A stretch of DNA of 64,000 nucleotides from Frateuria terrea. GTDB taxonomy: Bacteria; Pseudomonadota; Gammaproteobacteria; Xanthomonadales; Rhodanobacteraceae. The stretch spans positions 248,001 through 312,000 of the forward strand of contig NZ_FOXL01000002.1 of assembly GCF_900115705.1 (NCBI RefSeq). Reading direction: 5' to 3'. This document shows positions 46,295 through 54,281 of the stretch, piece by piece. The notes under the pieces were generated by a model, which saw nothing but the letters and a program-made list of their open reading frames with translations, did no database searches and was not told the DNA's origin. Each line of letters begins with the position of its first letter. Position 1 is the stretch's first letter. The translations under genes and the position numbers were made by a program.

Positions 46295-46819
46295 ATGCCC
46301 AACATCCTCGACACGCTCGAGAGCGAACACGACCGCCTGCGCGAACTGTTCGCGCAGATCAACAAGACCGCTGATCCCGAAACCGACGCGCGCCACGACC
46401 TGCTCAAGCGGATCGAGGCCGTGCTGATTCCGCACGCGAAATGGGAAGAGACGGTCTTCTACCCGGCCTTCGAGGATCGCGCGAACCACGACCAGAAGCT
46501 GATCTATGCCGAGGCGATCCAGGAACATCGCGCAGTCGAGCTGGCAGTGCTTCCGGACATTCACGCCGCCGACGTGGATTCGCGGCAGTTCGCCGGCTCC
46601 GTGCAGGTCTGCGGCGAGCTGGTCAAGCACCACGCGCACGAGGAAGAAACCAAGATGTTCGATGCCGCGCGGCAGCTGTTCAGCGCCGAGGAGCTGGCCG
46701 ACTTCGACCGCAAGTACGCCAGTTGGAAGGATTCCTCGGGAGCCGACGCCATTACCAGCTACGCCAAGGTCAAGACCGCGGCGATGGCCTTCATGCGCAA
46801 TCCGGGTTCGCCGGCCTGA
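46295..46819 (+). CDS. Hemerythrin HHE domain protein
   Basis: A 174-residue four-helix protein with the HHE/hemerythrin pattern: LESEHDRLRELF, IPHAKWEETVFYPAF, QEHRAVELAVL and KHHAHEEETKMF supply the His and Glu ligands of a di-iron site. Single-domain members bind O2 or NO or protect against oxidative and nitrosative stress. Its neighbours are stress-type genes. Confidence 0.88.
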   Translation: MPNILDTLESEHDRLRELFAQINKTADPETDARHDLLKRIEAVLIPHAKWEETVFYPAFEDRANHDQKLIYAEAIQEHRAVELAVLPDIHAADVDSRQFAGSVQVCGELVKHHAHEEETKMFDAARQLFSAEELADFDRKYASWKDSSGADAITSYAKVKTAAMAFMRNPGSPA

Positions 46820-46883
46820 GCGGCGACACCTGCTCCTACCTGCGCAGCGCCTGCTCGTCTGGCCACGGCGGGAATGAGACCCG

Positions 46884-47141
46884 GTGAGCGGGCTGATCGA
46901 CGCCCTGCAGTGGCCGGCCATGGCGATCACCCTGGTCGCCGCCTGGCTGGTGGGTTCGCTCTCCCGGCGCAGGCGCACCTGGGGCTTCTGGTGCTTCGTG
47001 CTCAGCAACGTGTTGTGGGTGGCCTGGGGTTGGCATGACCACGCCTGGGCGCTGATCGGTCTGCAGGCCGGGCTGTTCATCTCCAACCTCCGCGGGGTGT
47101 TGAAGAACGACGACGGGCCCGCGACGGACCGCGCCGCTTGA
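46884..47141 (+). CDS. Small membrane protein
   Basis: An 85-residue protein with two or three hydrophobic helices (MAITLVAAWLVGSL, TWGFWCFVLSNVLWVAWGW, ALIGLQAGLFISNLRGV) separated by an Arg-rich turn (SRRRR). The layout recalls SemiSWEET/PnuC-like or small YbfA-type proteins, but no family is certain. The start is a GTG without a good Shine-Dalgarno, 64 bp after the hemerythrin gene. Confidence 0.6.
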   Translation: MSGLIDALQWPAMAITLVAAWLVGSLSRRRRTWGFWCFVLSNVLWVAWGWHDHAWALIGLQAGLFISNLRGVLKNDDGPATDRAA

Positions 47142-47153
47142 GGGCGTGCCGCA

Positions 47154-47576
47154 TCAGGCCCGGCGACGGCGCCGCAGCATCCACACCGCCAGTGCCGCGC
47201 CCGCCACTCCGAACGCGGCCGCGCGAGCACGGGGCGAGCGCTGCACGTCTTCCACCAGCCCCTCGGCCACGTTCACGCGGTCGGCCAGCAGCAGGAGCAT
47301 CCAGTGGCGCAGGTCGCTCTCGCTGCGCCGGAACGCGCGCCGGCGGATCCAGCCGCTCAGGCCGCTGGGTGGCACGCTGGTGCCGAAGACCGGCGTGATG
47401 CCGGGCCGCTCGATGGAGTGCAGCACTTCCACCGTATGCGGCTGCTGCGCGGGGCGGTCCCAGTGCACACCCTCCAGCCGCGGTGGCGTGCGTTCCATCG
47501 GCACGGCCGGACGCCTGGCGGGGTCGAGGTCTACGCCCCAGTCGGGAATGTGCGAGTGGTCGGTCGCCTGGTTCAT
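47154..47576 (-). CDS. Tail-anchored hypothetical protein
   Basis: A 140-residue protein with a soluble Pro-rich N-terminal half (DPARRPAVPMERTPPRLEGVHWDRP), a helical middle, and one C-terminal transmembrane helix (AAAFGVAGAALAVWML) ending in RRRRRA. GAAGG lies 8 nt before the ATG. It starts 11 bp after the alcohol dehydrogenase stop, so the two form an operon. No known family. Confidence 0.7.
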   Translation of the reverse strand: MNQATDHSHIPDWGVDLDPARRPAVPMERTPPRLEGVHWDRPAQQPHTVEVLHSIERPGITPVFGTSVPPSGLSGWIRRRAFRRSESDLRHWMLLLLADRVNVAEGLVEDVQRSPRARAAAFGVAGAALAVWMLRRRRRA

Positions 47577-47587
47577 GGGTCTGGCCT

Positions 47588-48790
47588 TCAATGCAGGTTG
47601 CTGGATGCCGGGCGGCCGACCGGCGTGGGCGTGTCGATGCGGCCGGCGCGCGGCGGGATCAGCACGGTCTTGATGCAGCCGTCCTGCTTGGCCGAGAAGC
47701 GGTGGTAGGCCTCGTCGACCTCCTCCAGCGGGACGCGGTGGGTGATCAGCTCGCGCGGCTTGAGCCGGCCGGCGCGGATGTGTTCGATCAGGTGCGGCAG
47801 GTGGCGCTTCACGCTGGCCTGGTTCATGCGCAGCGTCAGGCCCTTGTTCATCGCGCTGCCGATCGGCACGGCGTTAAAGGTGGGTCCGTAGACGCCCACG
47901 ATCGAAACGTTGCCGCCGCGGCGCACCGAGTTGATCGCCCAATGCAGCGCCGTGGCAGCGCCGGCCTGCAGCTTGAGCTTCACGCCGGTGAGCGTCTGCA
48001 TGAAGTTGCCGTCGGCCTCGCAGCCGACTGCATCGATGCAGACATCGGCACCCTGCCAATCGGTCATCTTCTTGATGTGCAGGGCCATGTCTTCCACTTC
48101 GCGGAAGTCGACCGTCTCGGCCTGGGCAAAGCGCCGCGCGAAGTCCAGGCGATAGTCGACCTGGTCGACCACGATCACCCTGCCCGCACCCATCAGCCAG
48201 GCGCAGCGCGCGGCCATCAGTCCGATCGGACCGGCGCCGAACACCACCACGGTATCGTTCTCGTGGATGTCGCCCATCTCGGCGGCCTGGTAGCCGGTGG
48301 GCACCACGTCGGTGAGCAGCACCGCGTCCTCGACATGGATGTCCGGCGGGATCACGGTGGGACCGATGTCGGCGAAGGGCACGCGCACGTACTCGGCCTG
48401 GCCTCCGTTGTAGCCGCCGGCGCTGTGCGAGTAGCCGTAGGCGCCGCCGATCGAGGTGGCTTCAGGGTTGACGTTCTCGCAGTTGCCGTAGAGCTCGTGC
48501 GAGCACGAGGCGCAGGTGCCGCAGAACACGTTGAACGGCACCAGCACGTGGTCGCCGACCTTCAGGTTGCGCACGTTCGGGCCGACCTCCTCGACCACGC
48601 CGGTGAACTCGTGGCCGAAGATCGAGCCGACCCGCGTGTCCGGCACCAGACCGTGGTAGAGGTGCAGGTCCGAGCCGCAGATGCAGGCGCGCGTCACCCG
48701 CACGATGGCGTCGTCCGGATGTTCGATCGCCGGCTCGGGTACGTGGGCGGCGCGCACCCGGTAGGGCCGGCGATAAGTGGTGGCAAGCAT
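47588..48790 (-). CDS. Zinc-dependent alcohol dehydrogenase
   Basis: A 400-residue medium-chain dehydrogenase. Catalytic zinc ligands are in CICGSDLHLYHG and GHEFTGVV; the structural zinc site is FNVFCGTCASCSHELYGNC with four cysteines; the cofactor fold is VVVFGAGPIGLMAARCA. Length and the GGYNGGQAEYVRVPFAD segment fit the FdhA/formaldehyde dehydrogenase-like group. The ATG is preceded by CCGGAGGACG. Substrate unproven; glutathione-independent formaldehyde oxidation is one candidate. Confidence 0.87.
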   Translation of the reverse strand: MLATTYRRPYRVRAAHVPEPAIEHPDDAIVRVTRACICGSDLHLYHGLVPDTRVGSIFGHEFTGVVEEVGPNVRNLKVGDHVLVPFNVFCGTCASCSHELYGNCENVNPEATSIGGAYGYSHSAGGYNGGQAEYVRVPFADIGPTVIPPDIHVEDAVLLTDVVPTGYQAAEMGDIHENDTVVVFGAGPIGLMAARCAWLMGAGRVIVVDQVDYRLDFARRFAQAETVDFREVEDMALHIKKMTDWQGADVCIDAVGCEADGNFMQTLTGVKLKLQAGAATALHWAINSVRRGGNVSIVGVYGPTFNAVPIGSAMNKGLTLRMNQASVKRHLPHLIEHIRAGRLKPRELITHRVPLEEVDEAYHRFSAKQDGCIKTVLIPPRAGRIDTPTPVGRPASSNLH

Positions 48791-49013
48791 GGTCGTCCTC
48801 CGGTGCGCGCACACGATGTGCGGGAAGCTAACCGCGTCCATGTCGTCAGTGCGGGAAAAGGCCACGCAAGATTTTCAGCTGCACCGCGCGTGTGCCTGCC
48901 TGGCCGGCAGGCAGGCAACGGCTGCGAAATGCTTGCACCGCCCTCACCCGTGCTGAACACGTCCCAGCCTATACAGGACCTGCCTGCACCCGGCAGGCGA
49001 GGAGGAGACACCC

Positions 49014-49193
49014 ATGAACGACAACCGCATCGAAGGCACCGAGCACCAGGTCAAGGGCGCCGTGAAGGAAGGCGTAGGCAAGCTGACCGGCAACACCTCC
49101 AAGGAAGTGGCCGGCAACGTCGAAAAGAACGCCGGCAAGGTGCAGAAGAACGTGGGCCAGGCCCAGGACGAGATCGAGGACCTGGACGACTGA
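49014..49193 (+). CDS. CsbD-family stress protein
   Basis: A 59-residue hydrophilic protein starting MNDNRIEGTEHQVKGAVKEGVGKLTGN, a textbook CsbD domain of Lys/Glu-rich helices. It has an excellent GAGGAGGAG Shine-Dalgarno. Members are strongly induced in general stress in many bacteria; the molecular role is unknown. Confidence 0.93.
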   Translation: MNDNRIEGTEHQVKGAVKEGVGKLTGNTSKEVAGNVEKNAGKVQKNVGQAQDEIEDLDD

Positions 49194-49337
49194 AGGCCCC
49201 AACCCGTCGCCCGCGCCCGGCCAGGGCCGCGGGCGGCCCTGCATGACACGCGACCCACGCAACCATCACCGGCGCGCGCGAAACATACGGCATGGCCGCC
49301 GGCCATACCGACCGGGGCCTTCTACCGGGGAAGCGCC

Positions 49338-49853
49338 ATGAAGACCCGCTGCGTATTCAGCACTCCCGACCTCACCACCGCGCGTGCCCTGATGAGCGCC
49401 GCGCGCCAGGCCGGCATTCCCGACGACGATATCTCGCTGATCGCCCGCGAGGACATCGAACTGCAACAGATTCGCGACCACCTGATGACTGGTCGCACCG
49501 ACTTCTATCCAGCGGCTGCCCGCGGTGCCGTCTGCGGCGGCGGCACGGGCGTGCTGCTGGGCCTGGTCGCGATCGCGGTGCCCCCGCTGGGCGTGACCCT
49601 GGCCGGGGCCGCCGCGATCGCACTGGCGGGCGCGGCGGTCGGCTGTTGGACGGGCGCGCTGGTGGGCACCGACGTGCCCGACGTGGTCCACCGCAAATTC
49701 AAGCGCGAGATCGACGAAGGCCGCATCCTGGTCGTCATCGACGCCTCTCGCGATTCCCTCAGCGCCGCTTGCCCGGCGCTGCTTGCCACGGGTGCCAGGC
49801 ACCTGCCGCTGCACGCGCATCCCGAGGTGCCGCAACTGGCCGGTGCCACATAG
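49338..49853 (+). CDS. Hypothetical stress-type protein with a glycine-zipper hydrophobic centre
   Basis: A 171-residue protein. The first 60 residues (CVFSTPDLTTARALMSAARQAGIPDDDISLIARED) look like the small alpha/beta domain of YflT/DUF1269-type stress proteins; residues about 60-110 are a Gly/Ala-rich double hydrophobic segment that could insert in the membrane; the end is soluble. Located 144 bp after the CsbD gene. Function unknown. Confidence 0.7.
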   Translation: MKTRCVFSTPDLTTARALMSAARQAGIPDDDISLIAREDIELQQIRDHLMTGRTDFYPAAARGAVCGGGTGVLLGLVAIAVPPLGVTLAGAAAIALAGAAVGCWTGALVGTDVPDVVHRKFKREIDEGRILVVIDASRDSLSAACPALLATGARHLPLHAHPEVPQLAGAT

Positions 49854-49859
49854 CGGCGT

Positions 49860-50330
49860 TCAGGCCCGATGGTAGGGATGACCGGCCAGCAGCGTGCTGG
49901 CGCGGTAGAGCTGTTCGGCCAGCACCAGCCGCACCAGCATGTGCGGCAGCGTGAGGGGGCCGAGCGACCAGCGCTGGTCGGCGCGCGCCAGCACTTCGGG
50001 CGCGTGGCCGTCCGGGCCGCCGATCAGGAACGCCAGGTCGCGCCCGGCCATGCGCCAGTTCGCCAGCTGGGCCGCCAGCTCCTCGCTGGACCAGGTCTTG
50101 CCGCGGCCATCGAGGGCGATCACGTGCGTGTCGCGAGGCAGCGCCGCGAGAATCGCCTGGCCTTCGTCGTGCATGGCGCGGGCGTCGTCGCGGCCTTTGC
50201 CGCGGACGCCGGGCTTGAGCTCGACCAGTTCCAGCGGGAGATCGTGCGAGAGGCGTTTGCGGTATTCGGCGAATCCCTCGGCTACCCAGCCGGGCATGCG
50301 TTCGCCGATGGCAAGCAAGCGGGCCCGCAT
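49860..50330 (-). CDS. rlmH: 23S rRNA (pseudouridine1915-N3)-methyltransferase RlmH
   Basis: A 156-residue SPOUT methyltransferase, the normal RlmH length. The SAM knot is LAFLIGGPDGHAPEV, with LTLPHMLVRLVLAEQLYRASTLLAGHPYHRA at the end, diagnostic of the family. The ATG giving MRARLLAIGERMPGW is preferred over an upstream one. It lies 207 bp after rsfS, a wider gap than usual, filled by an intergenic repeat-like sequence. Confidence 0.95.
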   Translation of the reverse strand: MRARLLAIGERMPGWVAEGFAEYRKRLSHDLPLELVELKPGVRGKGRDDARAMHDEGQAILAALPRDTHVIALDGRGKTWSSEELAAQLANWRMAGRDLAFLIGGPDGHAPEVLARADQRWSLGPLTLPHMLVRLVLAEQLYRASTLLAGHPYHRA

Positions 50331-50537
50331 GCCCGCTTCAATTGAACGAAGCGGCGCGCGGCGCCACGTTCGCCTCCTCTGCCCCATTCTTGGCCAGAAA
50401 TGGGAGAGAGGATCGAGGTGAGGGGCCGGGGCTCGCTGGAATGGTCATCGGAAGGACACCCTGAAGAACGGCACGCGTTTCGCAGCAAGTGAATCGCAAG
50501 AGCAGCCCCTCTCCACAGGGCAGAGCGAGCCAACGCG

Positions 50538-50945
50538 TCAGCCGACGCTGGCCGCATCCATCCCCGGCTCGCGGTCGCCGACCGTCCACAACCGCTCCAG
50601 GCCGTAGAACTCGCGGATGCGCGGCAGCATGACGTGCACGATCACGTCGCCCAGGTCGACCAGCACCCATTCGGCCTCCTGCTCGCCCTCGACGCCCAGC
50701 GGCATCACCCCCGCCTTCTTGGCGAACTTGACCACTTCGTCGGCAATCGATTTGACGTGACGCGCCGAGGTGCCCGAGGCGATTACCAGCAGGTCGGCGA
50801 TGGAGGTTTTGCCGCGGACGTCGATCTCGCGGATGTCCTTGGCCTTGAGCTCTTCCAGCGCATCGATCACGTGCGTGCGCAGGTTGGTGGCATCGGCCGC
50901 TTTCGTGGCGGCGACGGACGGCTGGCTGCGGGAAGACTTGCTCAA
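50538..50945 (-). CDS. rsfS: Ribosomal silencing factor RsfS
   Basis: A 135-residue protein whose core ([51 protein letters not shown]) is typical RsfS/Iojap, which binds L14 and blocks subunit joining in starved cells. The core is preceded by a Ser/Ala-rich N-terminus. The TTG start is preferred because GAGG lies 9 nt upstream; an ATG 16 codons further out is an alternative. Confidence 0.92.
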   Translation of the reverse strand: MSKSSRSQPSVAATKAADATNLRTHVIDALEELKAKDIREIDVRGKTSIADLLVIASGTSARHVKSIADEVVKFAKKAGVMPLGVEGEQEAEWVLVDLGDVIVHVMLPRIREFYGLERLWTVGDREPGMDAASVG

Positions 50946-51020
50946 GTTCGGGTGCCTCGGGGCGTGCGTGGGGCGCGGAATGGCGCAAGGCAAGTATACC
51001 CGGCGGCGCTCAATGGCACG

Positions 51021-52085
51021 TCAAGCGGCCGTGCAGCGGGCGGCGGCGTACTCTTCCATCAGCACGCGGACCAGCTCGGCGGCGGGCATCGGGCGCACGA
51101 GCGCGGCCGCCTGGCCGCACCATTCGGAAAGCAGGTCGCCGCGCCCGGCCGCGGCGGCAGCCCGCCGCAGGGGCGCGGTCAGCGCGTTGAGGACGGGATA
51201 CGGCGGCAGCTCGCCGGCGAACGGCTGCATGGCCTCCACGAAGCGGTTGCGCAGGCCTCGCGCGGCACGGCCGGAGAAGCTGTAGATCGTGCCGACGCGA
51301 TGGTCCTGCGCCTGCAGCAGGTCGCGCTTCCAGGCCTCGGCGGCGGCCGACTCCGGGCAGGCGAGGAAGGCGGTGCCGAGTTGGCTGGCGTCGGCGCCCA
51401 GCACTTCGGCGGCGACCATGCCGCGTCCATCCATGATGCCGCCGGCGGCGATCACCGGGACGTCCACCGCCGCCACGGCGAGCGGCACCAATGCGAACAG
51501 GCCGACCATCGCCTCCTCCGGCGCATGCAGGAAGGTGCCCCGATGGCCGCCGGCCTCGGCACCCTGCACGCTTACCGCATCGGCGCCGCGCGCGGCCCAG
51601 GCGCGTGCCTCGGCCACGCTGGTGGCGGTGCCGACCACGCGGATGCCGCGCGCCTGCAGTTCGCGCACCTGCGTGTGGTCAAGCAGGTCGAAGGCGAAAC
51701 TCGCCACCGCCGGGCGAGCCTCGCGCAGCGCGGCGAGCTGGTCGGAGAAGCGCGGCGCCCAGCGTGCCGGACGCTCCGTGCGCACGGCCAGGCCCTCGCT
51801 TTCCATCAACGCATCGAGCCGCCGGCGGATGGCGTCCACTTGTGCCTCGTCCACGACGAAATCGTCAGGCAGCACGAAAAGGTTGAGGGCAAACGGCTGG
51901 TTGGTGGCTGCGCGGATCTGCGCGGCCTGGTCGAGCAACGACTGCGGTTCGAGGTAGCCCGCGCCGAGCGATCCCAGCGCGCCGGCGGCACTCACCGCGG
52001 ACACCAGCGCAGGCGTGTTGGAGCCGGACATCGGCGCCTGGATCAGCGGATGCCGGACACCCAGCGAGCGAAGGAAGGCGGACAC
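51021..52085 (-). CDS. Nitronate monooxygenase-like flavoprotein
   Basis: A 354-residue FMN TIM-barrel protein of the NMO/2-nitropropane dioxygenase family. Motifs visible: PLIQAPMSGSNTPALVSAVSAAGALGSLG, the catalytic-histidine segment SVQGAEAGGHRG, VIAAGGIMDGRGM and GTAFLACPES. Such enzymes detoxify nitronates such as propionate-3-nitronate; some homologues act on other substrates. GTG start with GAGGAG 7 nt upstream. Confidence 0.85.
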   Translation of the reverse strand: MSAFLRSLGVRHPLIQAPMSGSNTPALVSAVSAAGALGSLGAGYLEPQSLLDQAAQIRAATNQPFALNLFVLPDDFVVDEAQVDAIRRRLDALMESEGLAVRTERPARWAPRFSDQLAALREARPAVASFAFDLLDHTQVRELQARGIRVVGTATSVAEARAWAARGADAVSVQGAEAGGHRGTFLHAPEEAMVGLFALVPLAVAAVDVPVIAAGGIMDGRGMVAAEVLGADASQLGTAFLACPESAAAEAWKRDLLQAQDHRVGTIYSFSGRAARGLRNRFVEAMQPFAGELPPYPVLNALTAPLRRAAAAAGRGDLLSEWCGQAAALVRPMPAAELVRVLMEEYAAARCTAA

Positions 52086-52125
52086 GGCGGACTCCTCGGC
52101 GGCGACACGCCATTGTCGCGCCGGA

Positions 52126-52737
52126 TCAGGCCGCGCGCGACGGCTCGCCAGCCAGCACGGCCATGCGCTCGACCTCCCGTTCCAGTGCGCCTGCCATGGC
52201 CGCGCCGCGCTGGATGAAGAGGTCGGCAAGCAGGCGGTAGTAGGTCAGCGTGCCGTCACGCCCGCCGGTGAAACGGTCGAACACGCCGCGGCCGACGCCG
52301 GGGCGCCCGAGGTCAGCGACGATCGCCCGCGCGTTGTGCAGCTTGTCGCAGCCGGAAACCAGCAGCATGTCGTCCGACGCGTGGGCGAGGTGTGCGAGGT
52401 AGGCCTGCTTGCGCCGGAGCCAGTCGCGGCGGCGGGCGTCGGCATCGGCTACTGCGGCCTTGCCTTCGGCACTACCGTCGGTGCAGCCGCGCACGATGGC
52501 CAGTACCCGTGCGCCGAAACGGTCGCCGATCACCGCGGCGTGCGCCTCGCCGCAGTCCTCCAGCACGTCGTGCAGCAGGCCGGCGATCGCCTGGTCCTCG
52601 TCGCCGCCGTGCCCGAGCACCAGGCTGGCCACGCCCAGCAGGTGCTCGATGTAGGGAATGGCGGTGCCCTTGCGGCACTGGTGCGCATGGGCGACGCGCG
52701 CGTAGTCGACGGCGGCGGTGAAGCGTTCGGTGAGCAT
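52126..52737 (-). CDS. HD-domain phosphohydrolase
   Basis: A 203-residue HD-superfamily protein. The His and Asp metal ligands are in AHAHQ, YIEHLLGV, LLHDVLEDCG and KLHNARAIVADL, the last two recalling the hydrolase half of RelA/SpoT proteins. It lacks the synthetase, TGS and ACT domains, so it may be a small alarmone hydrolase or another nucleotide phosphatase. The ATG has GGAGG upstream. Confidence 0.8.
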   Translation of the reverse strand: MLTERFTAAVDYARVAHAHQCRKGTAIPYIEHLLGVASLVLGHGGDEDQAIAGLLHDVLEDCGEAHAAVIGDRFGARVLAIVRGCTDGSAEGKAAVADADARRRDWLRRKQAYLAHLAHASDDMLLVSGCDKLHNARAIVADLGRPGVGRGVFDRFTGGRDGTLTYYRLLADLFIQRGAAMAGALEREVERMAVLAGEPSRAA

Positions 52738-52783
52738 GGCGGTGCCTCCCTGTGGGACGCGGCCAGCCTGCCGGCCGCGCGTC

Positions 52784-53452
52784 TCAGGTGGCGCGACCCG
52801 ATTCCCTGGACAGCAGCCGCCCGCCCAGCGCGGCATTGGCCGCGACCACCATGCCCACCGCGAGCGCATGCATCGCCAGGTCGGTGGCCGCCGCATCGAA
52901 GGCGTGGCAGATCTCCAGCAGGCTGGCCGAGGCCGCTGCGCTGGCCAATCCGACCATGACTGCGGTGAGCACCGGCCGCAGCGGGCAGGCGCGGCGCAGC
53001 AGCGCGATCAGCAGCACCGAGAGCGGCACGGAGAACGCGATGATGAAGAACAGGCAGTCGCCAGCCTCCGGTGCGCTGGCCACGTGGGTGGCCGGTGCGA
53101 CCCAGCCGCGCAGGCAGCCCAGCCCGCTGGCACCGATCCACAGCAACGCCGGCGCCAGCGGCAGCCAGGCCCAGGCGGTCCGGCGCCCGGGAACGGCCAG
53201 CGCGAAGGCGGCCCAGGCGGCGGCAACCGCGGTCAGCACCGCGCCCAGGCCAGCCCAGCCCAGGTCCGGCGCACCGGCCCAGCGCGCAAGCATCGGCGCG
53301 GTACCGTAACGCGCGAACAGTGCCACCGCGAAGACGGCGACCACCACCAGCCAGCCCAGCGTGCGCAGCCACGGTGGGCGCAGCCGGCGCACCGGCGCCA
53401 GTTCGGCGCCTAGCGAGGCTATCAGGCGGTCGTGGGCGTGCGGATCGGCCAT
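52784..53452 (-). CDS. nrsF: NrsF-type membrane anti-sigma factor
   Basis: A 222-residue membrane protein with about six transmembrane helices after a short cytoplasmic N-terminus (MADPHAHDRLIASLGAELAPVRRL). The pattern, including paired cysteines such as GCLRG and DCLFF, matches the DUF1109/NrsF family, which in Caulobacter inhibits the ECF sigma factor SigF and loses that hold when cysteines sense heavy metals or oxidants. Its start lies 4 bp after the stop of the sigma gene. Confidence 0.85.
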   Translation of the reverse strand: MADPHAHDRLIASLGAELAPVRRLRPPWLRTLGWLVVVAVFAVALFARYGTAPMLARWAGAPDLGWAGLGAVLTAVAAAWAAFALAVPGRRTAWAWLPLAPALLWIGASGLGCLRGWVAPATHVASAPEAGDCLFFIIAFSVPLSVLLIALLRRACPLRPVLTAVMVGLASAAASASLLEICHAFDAAATDLAMHALAVGMVVAANAALGGRLLSRESGRAT

Positions 53453-53456
53453 CGTT

Positions 53457-54107
53457 CTAGTCCTCTCCGTGGATGCGCCCGCGCAGGGCCTTCAAAGCGC
53501 GGTGCAGGTTCACCTTGAGCGCGCCGGTGCTGCGGCCGGTCCGTGACGCGGCTTCCTCCAGCGTCAGCTCCTTCAGCCCGAGCTGTTCGACCGCCTCGCG
53601 CTGGCCTGGCGGCAGTTCGTCGATCGCCGCGCGAAGGCGGCGCGCCTGCTGTGCGCGTTCGCTCTCGGCGCTGGCGTCCTGCTCGTCCGGATGCAGCGCC
53701 ACCGCCACCTCGTCGCTGACCTCGCGGTGCGCCTGCCGACCGCTGCGACGCAGGCCGTCGATCGCGCGGCGGCCAGCCAGCGCCGCCAGCCAGGCGTCAT
53801 AGGAACGGGCCGGATCGTAGGTGTGGCGCACGCGATGGATCGTCAGCAGGGTCTCCTGCACCACGTCGTCCAGCTGGTCGTGGCCGACGCCCTGGCGACG
53901 CGCGACGGCGCGTATCAACCCCACCGAATCGGCCAGCACGCGCTCGTAGGCGCGCCGGTCGCCCGCCTGGGCGGCCGCCATCCACGCCGCGCGGCGGCGT
54001 TCGGGAGTCTCGTTGGCGCGGTCGGCTGGCACGGCCGGATCGATGCTCGCCCGGAGGGGGAAGCATGCATCTGGAACCATGAAGGCGGTGGCGGTCAAGT
54101 CCTGCAT
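53457..54107 (-). CDS. sigF: SigF-type ECF sigma factor
   Basis: A sigma-70 ECF protein of about 216 residues. Region 2 includes QDDVVQETLLTIHRVRHTYDPARSY-type sequence (DQLDDVVQETLLTIHR), and region 4 the helix-turn-helix LTLEEAASRTGRSTGALKVNLHRALKAL. The paired NrsF gene identifies it as SigF-like. The start is uncertain (ATG used; a second ATG nine codons later would also do), but a GTAACC-N16-CGAA element 29 bp upstream supports one of these two. Its predicted regulon here includes the divergent dipZ-msrB. Confidence 0.88.
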   Translation of the reverse strand: MQDLTATAFMVPDACFPLRASIDPAVPADRANETPERRRAAWMAAAQAGDRRAYERVLADSVGLIRAVARRQGVGHDQLDDVVQETLLTIHRVRHTYDPARSYDAWLAALAGRRAIDGLRRSGRQAHREVSDEVAVALHPDEQDASAESERAQQARRLRAAIDELPPGQREAVEQLGLKELTLEEAASRTGRSTGALKVNLHRALKALRGRIHGED

Positions 54108-54135
54108 CGGGCCGAGCTTGGAGGCATGCGGTGGA

Positions 54136-54161
54136 TTCGCCGCATCCGGCGCCGGGGTTAC
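54136..54161 (-). promoter_or_regulatory. SigF-type promoter for sigF-nrsF
   Basis: On the minus strand GTAACC (-35) and CGAA (-10) are separated by exactly 16 bp. The -10 is 29 bp before the sigF start. The same element faces the other way 64 bp further on. It resembles the GTAACC/CGAA promoter I recall for SigF of Caulobacter. Confidence 0.8.
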
Positions 54162-54224
54162 GCCGTATGCGAGAACGTATCGCCGGTGGGCCGTCCGCCG
54201 CACGGTGGCCGTTCGCGCCACGAT

Positions 54225-54250
54225 GTAACCGCCCACCCCACCCCGCCGAA
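54225..54250 (+). promoter_or_regulatory. SigF-type promoter for dipZ-msrB
   Basis: GTAACC (-35), 16 bp, then CGAA (-10), the same spacing and bases as the opposing element. The -10 ends 31 bp before the dipZ ATG, giving a leader near 25 nt. Confidence 0.8.
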
Positions 54251-54281
54251 TACCCACCACACTCCCGTGGAATCCAACCCC

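Noticed and set aside
43375-46374. A 999-codon open frame on the plus strand across the Mut7-C and cyclase genes
   Set aside because: It overlaps genes with clear domains on other frames, has no ribosome-binding site and no recognisable motif.
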